Assembly: GCF_003576375.1 (NCBI RefSeq)
Contig: NZ_QWGE01000006.1
Location: forward strand, 185,926 to 249,925
Length of the DNA stretch: 64,000 nucleotides
Direction: 5' to 3'
Source of the DNA: Pontibacter oryzae
GTDB lineage: Bacteria; Bacteroidota; Bacteroidia; Cytophagales; Hymenobacteraceae
The notes under the pieces: model-generated
Seen by the model: only the letters and a program-made list of their open reading frames with translations
Told to the model about the DNA's origin: nothing
Databases searched by the model: none
Position numbers and translations under genes: made by a program
Part shown: positions 61,263 to 64,000 of the stretch, in pieces
Numbering within the stretch: the stretch's first letter is position 1
How the letters are laid out: every line of letters begins with the position of its first letter

Positions 61263-63272
61263 TTAGAGGAATCTAATAAGTGCTATTTCGGCCATCAGGA
61301 AAAACAGACACAATATTAGGCAATATTTCCAAAGCTTGACGCCAAAATATCGTTTTTCAAACTCACCTTTTACTGAAAAGGCATCGCCATAATCGTAAAC
61401 GTGCACATTGGGGCGGTTCTCGCCGACCAAAGCCCTTAACTCATCGGGCGTGTACTGTTCCAAGTCCGATTCCTCTTTGCTATAGTTGAAAGCAAGCGTT
61501 GTGAGAACTGAATCCTGAAGCTGTAAGGTATAAAATCCTGCAACATCCATAGCTGGAGGCACATTAAAGTATAACTTGCCACCCCGCACCTGCTGCTCAG
61601 GAATAAAAGCCATTGTGTCTTGCTTAAGCTCGTAAACTCCCTCTTTAGAGCGCGTGCTCGCTACGGGTAGCTGAACAGTGCCGGAAGTTAAACTATAAGC
61701 CAGCTGCTGCTCCTGCTTGTAGCTACTTATTGCCAACCGGTACATTATAGGCACAAACAGCGCATGGTTTGGCAAAGAAGTATAAGCCTCGTCTAATGGT
61801 GCGGCCATCAAAAATACAGAACCGCTTCCTCTGCTAAACCGCGACATAAACGGTGCTCCGCCTCTATACTTCAAAATATCCTCCGATGCCCGCGACCAAA
61901 CCATACTTCTGCTGGCCTGCGGCATTTCAAGTTTAGGATCGAAATCAGAGAATATACTTTTAAAGAACGGGTTGTTAGGGTCTGGCGCAGCCAAAGATGT
62001 TTTTGCGCTAGTGGCGCTTACCGGATTGATGGTGGCTGGCAGATTCAGGCTCTGAAACAGCGCTGTATAGCCTGCAAGCTGCGTGGCAGATGCTGGCGGA
62101 AACACAACTACGGTTCCACCTGCTTTCACATAATTGGCTACAGAAGCCGCAAGCGCCGAAGAAAGGGAGTTCACACCGTTCAGGATCACAATGTTTGCTG
62201 CGGATAAAGTAGCATAATTTACATTGCCTTCGGTAAAGAAAGTATGCCTGAAAAACGGTTCATTGCCGTACAGCCGCTGAAGTGAGTTTTCCGCCGCCTC
62301 GCCAATTTCCGCGATGGTGATTGTTCCGGATGGTTTAAGGATAAAGTAGTAGGTGTTGTCGAATTCAACGGGATAATCCTCCACCTGCACATAAGCTTGC
62401 TGCAACGCGTCATCACCAGATCTGAACGTCATGACGGCTTCAGTGGACTGTTTTGCTGGCAAGTCTATACTTAGGGCCGCCAACTGCTGATTATTGATGT
62501 AAAGCTTTACAGGCACATCAGATAAAGCCTCACTCCCAGTATTCGATAATACCACATGCAGGATATTCTCAGCTCCCCCACGCAAAAACTCATCCTCGAG
62601 GTAAACTGAGTCTATCGTGATGTTTGCTGTATTGGCAGCAGCCAAAGGTATCAGGTGCACTTGCATCGTGGAATCAAGTGCATTAAAGTATGACGGTGAA
62701 AACGTGTTCTTTTGAAAATCGGAAAGTATAAATGCATGTGCCGGCTTATTATTAAGCGCTATCTCAGCGTTAAACGGCTTTGATGAAAAATCAATATTCT
62801 CCACGAATCCAGACACCTGACTAGCCTGAACAACGGCTCCATGGTTAATTTTATCCGTTGAAAACAGTTTAAACGCTGTGGTCCCCGGAAATAAATCGGC
62901 AATCACTTTAGCCTGATCTGCAGCGACACTCATTAATGGTAAGTCAGCATCCTGCGACTGGTTAGCCATACTATAAGAGTTATCCAGAGCTAAAGCCACT
63001 GAATCGTTCGCAGCTGCTACACGCACATCCGAAGCTGCAAAGTATGGCTGGGCAAAGGCAAGTACAAGAAAGGTTATAGCCAGGATGCGGGAAAGCAGAA
63101 TAAGAAGCTCTTTCAGCGTTCTTTGGCTAGCTGTAAGGTCTTTAGAAACCTGAATAAACTTAACATTGCTGAAGACTACCCGCTTGGCACGTCGAAGCTG
63201 TACCAGGTGAAGTATGATAGGAACTGCAATTGCAGCCAGTGCAAACAAAAACGACGGGTACAGAAATGCCAT
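61263..63272 (-). CDS. BatA-domain protein with von Willebrand factor A-like domain
   Basis: Protein of 669 residues. N-terminal BatA domain (FLYPSFLFALAAIAVPIILHLVQLRRAKRVVFSNVKFIQ) with two membrane helices (about 5-25 and 55-80), then a vWA-like segment with the MIDAS-type DNSYSM, a long strand-rich periplasmic or cytoplasmic part, and a final membrane helix (CLILCLFFLMAEIALI). These proteins are related to aerotolerance (Bat) operons, but no other bat gene is seen. It is the first gene of the unit that runs to 56733. Confidence 0.88.
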   Translation of the reverse strand: MAFLYPSFLFALAAIAVPIILHLVQLRRAKRVVFSNVKFIQVSKDLTASQRTLKELLILLSRILAITFLVLAFAQPYFAASDVRVAAANDSVALALDNSYSMANQSQDADLPLMSVAADQAKVIADLFPGTTAFKLFSTDKINHGAVVQASQVSGFVENIDFSSKPFNAEIALNNKPAHAFILSDFQKNTFSPSYFNALDSTMQVHLIPLAAANTANITIDSVYLEDEFLRGGAENILHVVLSNTGSEALSDVPVKLYINNQQLAALSIDLPAKQSTEAVMTFRSGDDALQQAYVQVEDYPVEFDNTYYFILKPSGTITIAEIGEAAENSLQRLYGNEPFFRHTFFTEGNVNYATLSAANIVILNGVNSLSSALAASVANYVKAGGTVVVFPPASATQLAGYTALFQSLNLPATINPVSATSAKTSLAAPDPNNPFFKSIFSDFDPKLEMPQASRSMVWSRASEDILKYRGGAPFMSRFSRGSGSVFLMAAPLDEAYTSLPNHALFVPIMYRLAISSYKQEQQLAYSLTSGTVQLPVASTRSKEGVYELKQDTMAFIPEQQVRGGKLYFNVPPAMDVAGFYTLQLQDSVLTTLAFNYSKEESDLEQYTPDELRALVGENRPNVHVYDYGDAFSVKGEFEKRYFGVKLWKYCLILCLFFLMAEIALIRFL

Positions 63273-63934
63273 AGCTCAAGTTAAACCGCAGGAAACGAAA
63301 AAGCAACCAATTCAAGCGCTATACTACTATTAGCCTTAAGATGTTGATAATTAGGCACCGCAAAAGTGATAGCAAGTGTGAGAAAGACTGAAATAATGCT
63401 TGCATGGATATGTTGAGCTTTACCAATCATCCTTATCCAATGCAAATTCGCAAGAATAATTATACCTATCCTTTTACGAGTGTGCCCTAAAACATAAGTT
63501 ATGATAGCATCCCCTCGAATTTATGTCCAAAAGCTGGCAAAAATGGGAATGAAATCTATATATGCGAAATAAGAGAATGCTTTGCAATAAGGTAATAGCG
63601 TAAAGCTTAATTTGGTGTTTACCGATCCAAGTTTTAGCGGGATAAAGATGGGAATGAAGCGAATTGATTTTTGCTTCAACGAGCAGCTTAAAGAGGTGTT
63701 GAAATCCCTGAAGTAGTATAACTTAAAAAAGCCTTTAAAGAAAAAGCTAAAATTCTGGCAAGCCATTGGCGCACCCTTTCGTCACATGGCAAGCTATGGT
63801 GCTAAGGATGCTCAAGACCAGTTTCTCTAGCTCTAGGGCAGGAACATACTTTGCCGCCGGTTTAAGTGCCTAGCCATCGTCAGCATTCCTCAGATTTGAA
63901 GCCTGTCCCGTGTGGTGTGTTGCTATAACGCAAG
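63273..63934. other. Intergenic region between BatA-like gene and the rRNA operon
   Basis: About 660 bp with no convincing gene. On the plus strand from 63652 the frame reads a short helix-like stretch (MGMKRIDFCFNEQLKEVLKSLK), then a stop, then another Lys-rich stretch, as would a decayed gene. A minus-strand ORF of 81 codons (63521-63766) has poor codon use for this genome. Confidence 0.35.
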
Positions 63935-63972
63935 AAGGCCCCGCTCTCATTACTGAGAGGGGGGCCTCTTTT
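63935..63972 (-). terminator. Terminator of the rRNA operon
   Basis: Stem AAGGCCCCgCTCTCA (63935-63949) / TGAGAGgGGGGCCT (63954-63967) with loop TTAC. It follows the 5S rRNA 3' end on the minus strand by about 10 bases. Confidence 0.7.
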
Positions 63973-63980
63973 GTTGGGGT

Positions 63981-64000
63981 TGGCGGCCACCTACTCTCCC
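63981..64000 (-). rRNA. rrf: 5S rRNA, 3' end only (runs off right edge)
   Basis: The minus strand of the last 20 bases reads GGGAGAGTAGGTGGCCGCCA, the typical 3' end of bacterial 5S rRNA (loop E side plus the 3' strand of helix I). A terminator hairpin follows. This indicates that an rRNA operon transcribed leftward lies directly to the right of the window. Confidence 0.88.

Larger units (their letters stand above)
1..64000. repeat. Dispersed over-represented word AAGTAT / ATACTT
   Basis: The word occurs throughout genes and gaps, usually extended to AAGTATA or AAGTATG. By eye I find over 20 sites in the first 4.4 kb (e.g. 63-68, 88-93, 503-508, 511-516, 637-642, 1182-1187, 1256-1261), where about two would be expected with equal base frequencies. 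It is seen in all codon frames: Ile-Leu ATA CTT (21494), Ser-Tyr-Phe around 35305, Ser-Ile AGT ATA. It often introduces ATA, otherwise a rare Ile codon here. Confidence 0.7.

Noticed and set aside
63521..63766. Minus-strand ORF of 81 codons
   Set aside because: Phe/Ile/Tyr-rich composition unlike genes here, no start context or domain; probably chance in AT-rich DNA.
1..64000. tRNA genes, CRISPR arrays, insertion sequences
   Set aside because: I looked in all gaps for T-loop-like GGTTCGAATCC words, regular repeat-spacer patterns and transposase motifs and found none; a dedicated search would be needed to be certain.

Overview
The window looks like a chromosomal segment from a Bacteroidota bacterium of the order Cytophagales, most likely Hymenobacteraceae (Pontibacter or a close relative). 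Reasons: GC near 50 percent, almost no Shine-Dalgarno sequences, TTG starts, TAnnTTTG-type promoter boxes, outer-membrane receptors with carboxypeptidase-like N-terminal domains, DUF4249 and DUF4199 proteins, menaquinone synthesis, and bifunctional DAHP synthase/chorismate mutases. I see no insertion sequence, prophage, CRISPR array or tRNA gene. The right edge runs into the 3' end of a 5S rRNA gene.

Layout: 1-6810 (minus strand) is the membrane-arm half of a complex I operon (nuoH, nuoI, nuoJ, nuoK, nuoL, partial nuoM) with an acyltransferase inserted between nuoI and nuoJ. 6966-10476 holds map, a glutathionylspermidine-synthase-like gene with a lipoprotein partner, and murI. 10825-13798 holds small membrane proteins and an ABC-F ATPase. 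13867-16150 holds two secreted proteins of uncertain role. 16340-17355 is phenylalanine hydroxylase behind a tyrosine-rich leader peptide. 17427-28202 contains a conserved unknown, a CoA-transferase, YebC, a 27-codon small ORF, a DEAD-box helicase, nicotinamidase, an outer-membrane receptor, an HNH nuclease, menA and a glutathione peroxidase. 28307-32544 is an arginine-centred group (argS, arginase-like, arginine decarboxylase). 32642-36751 carries a small lipoprotein, a HAD phosphatase, protoporphyrinogen oxidase, a glycosyltransferase and TerC.

36810-41592 is an aromatic amino acid locus: a DAHP synthase/chorismate mutase paralogue that has lost key residues in both halves, then pheA, an aminotransferase and an apparently intact DAHP synthase/chorismate mutase. 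Both transcription units begin with a promoter-like sequence, a short leader ORF, a GC-rich terminator, and a copy of the terminator 3' arm just before the leader stop codon, as in classical ribosome-mediated attenuation. With the phhA leader this makes three apparent attenuators on aromatic metabolism in one window. No tyrA is visible, and the Tyr-rich leader on phhA suggests that hydroxylation of Phe is used to make Tyr.

41669-49068 carries a DUF3817 protein, an SBF-family transporter, an AsmA-like/GT51 fusion, purB, a GAF histidine kinase and YceI. 49417-56633 is a four-gene surface cassette (secreted unknown, TonB-dependent receptor, DUF4249 lipoprotein, MG2/plug protein). 56733-63272 is one long minus-strand unit (BatA-like protein, catalytically degenerate dihydroorotase, two DUF4199 proteins, two glycosyltransferases). 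Across the whole window, inside genes in all frames and between genes, the word AAGTAT/ATACTT is strikingly common.
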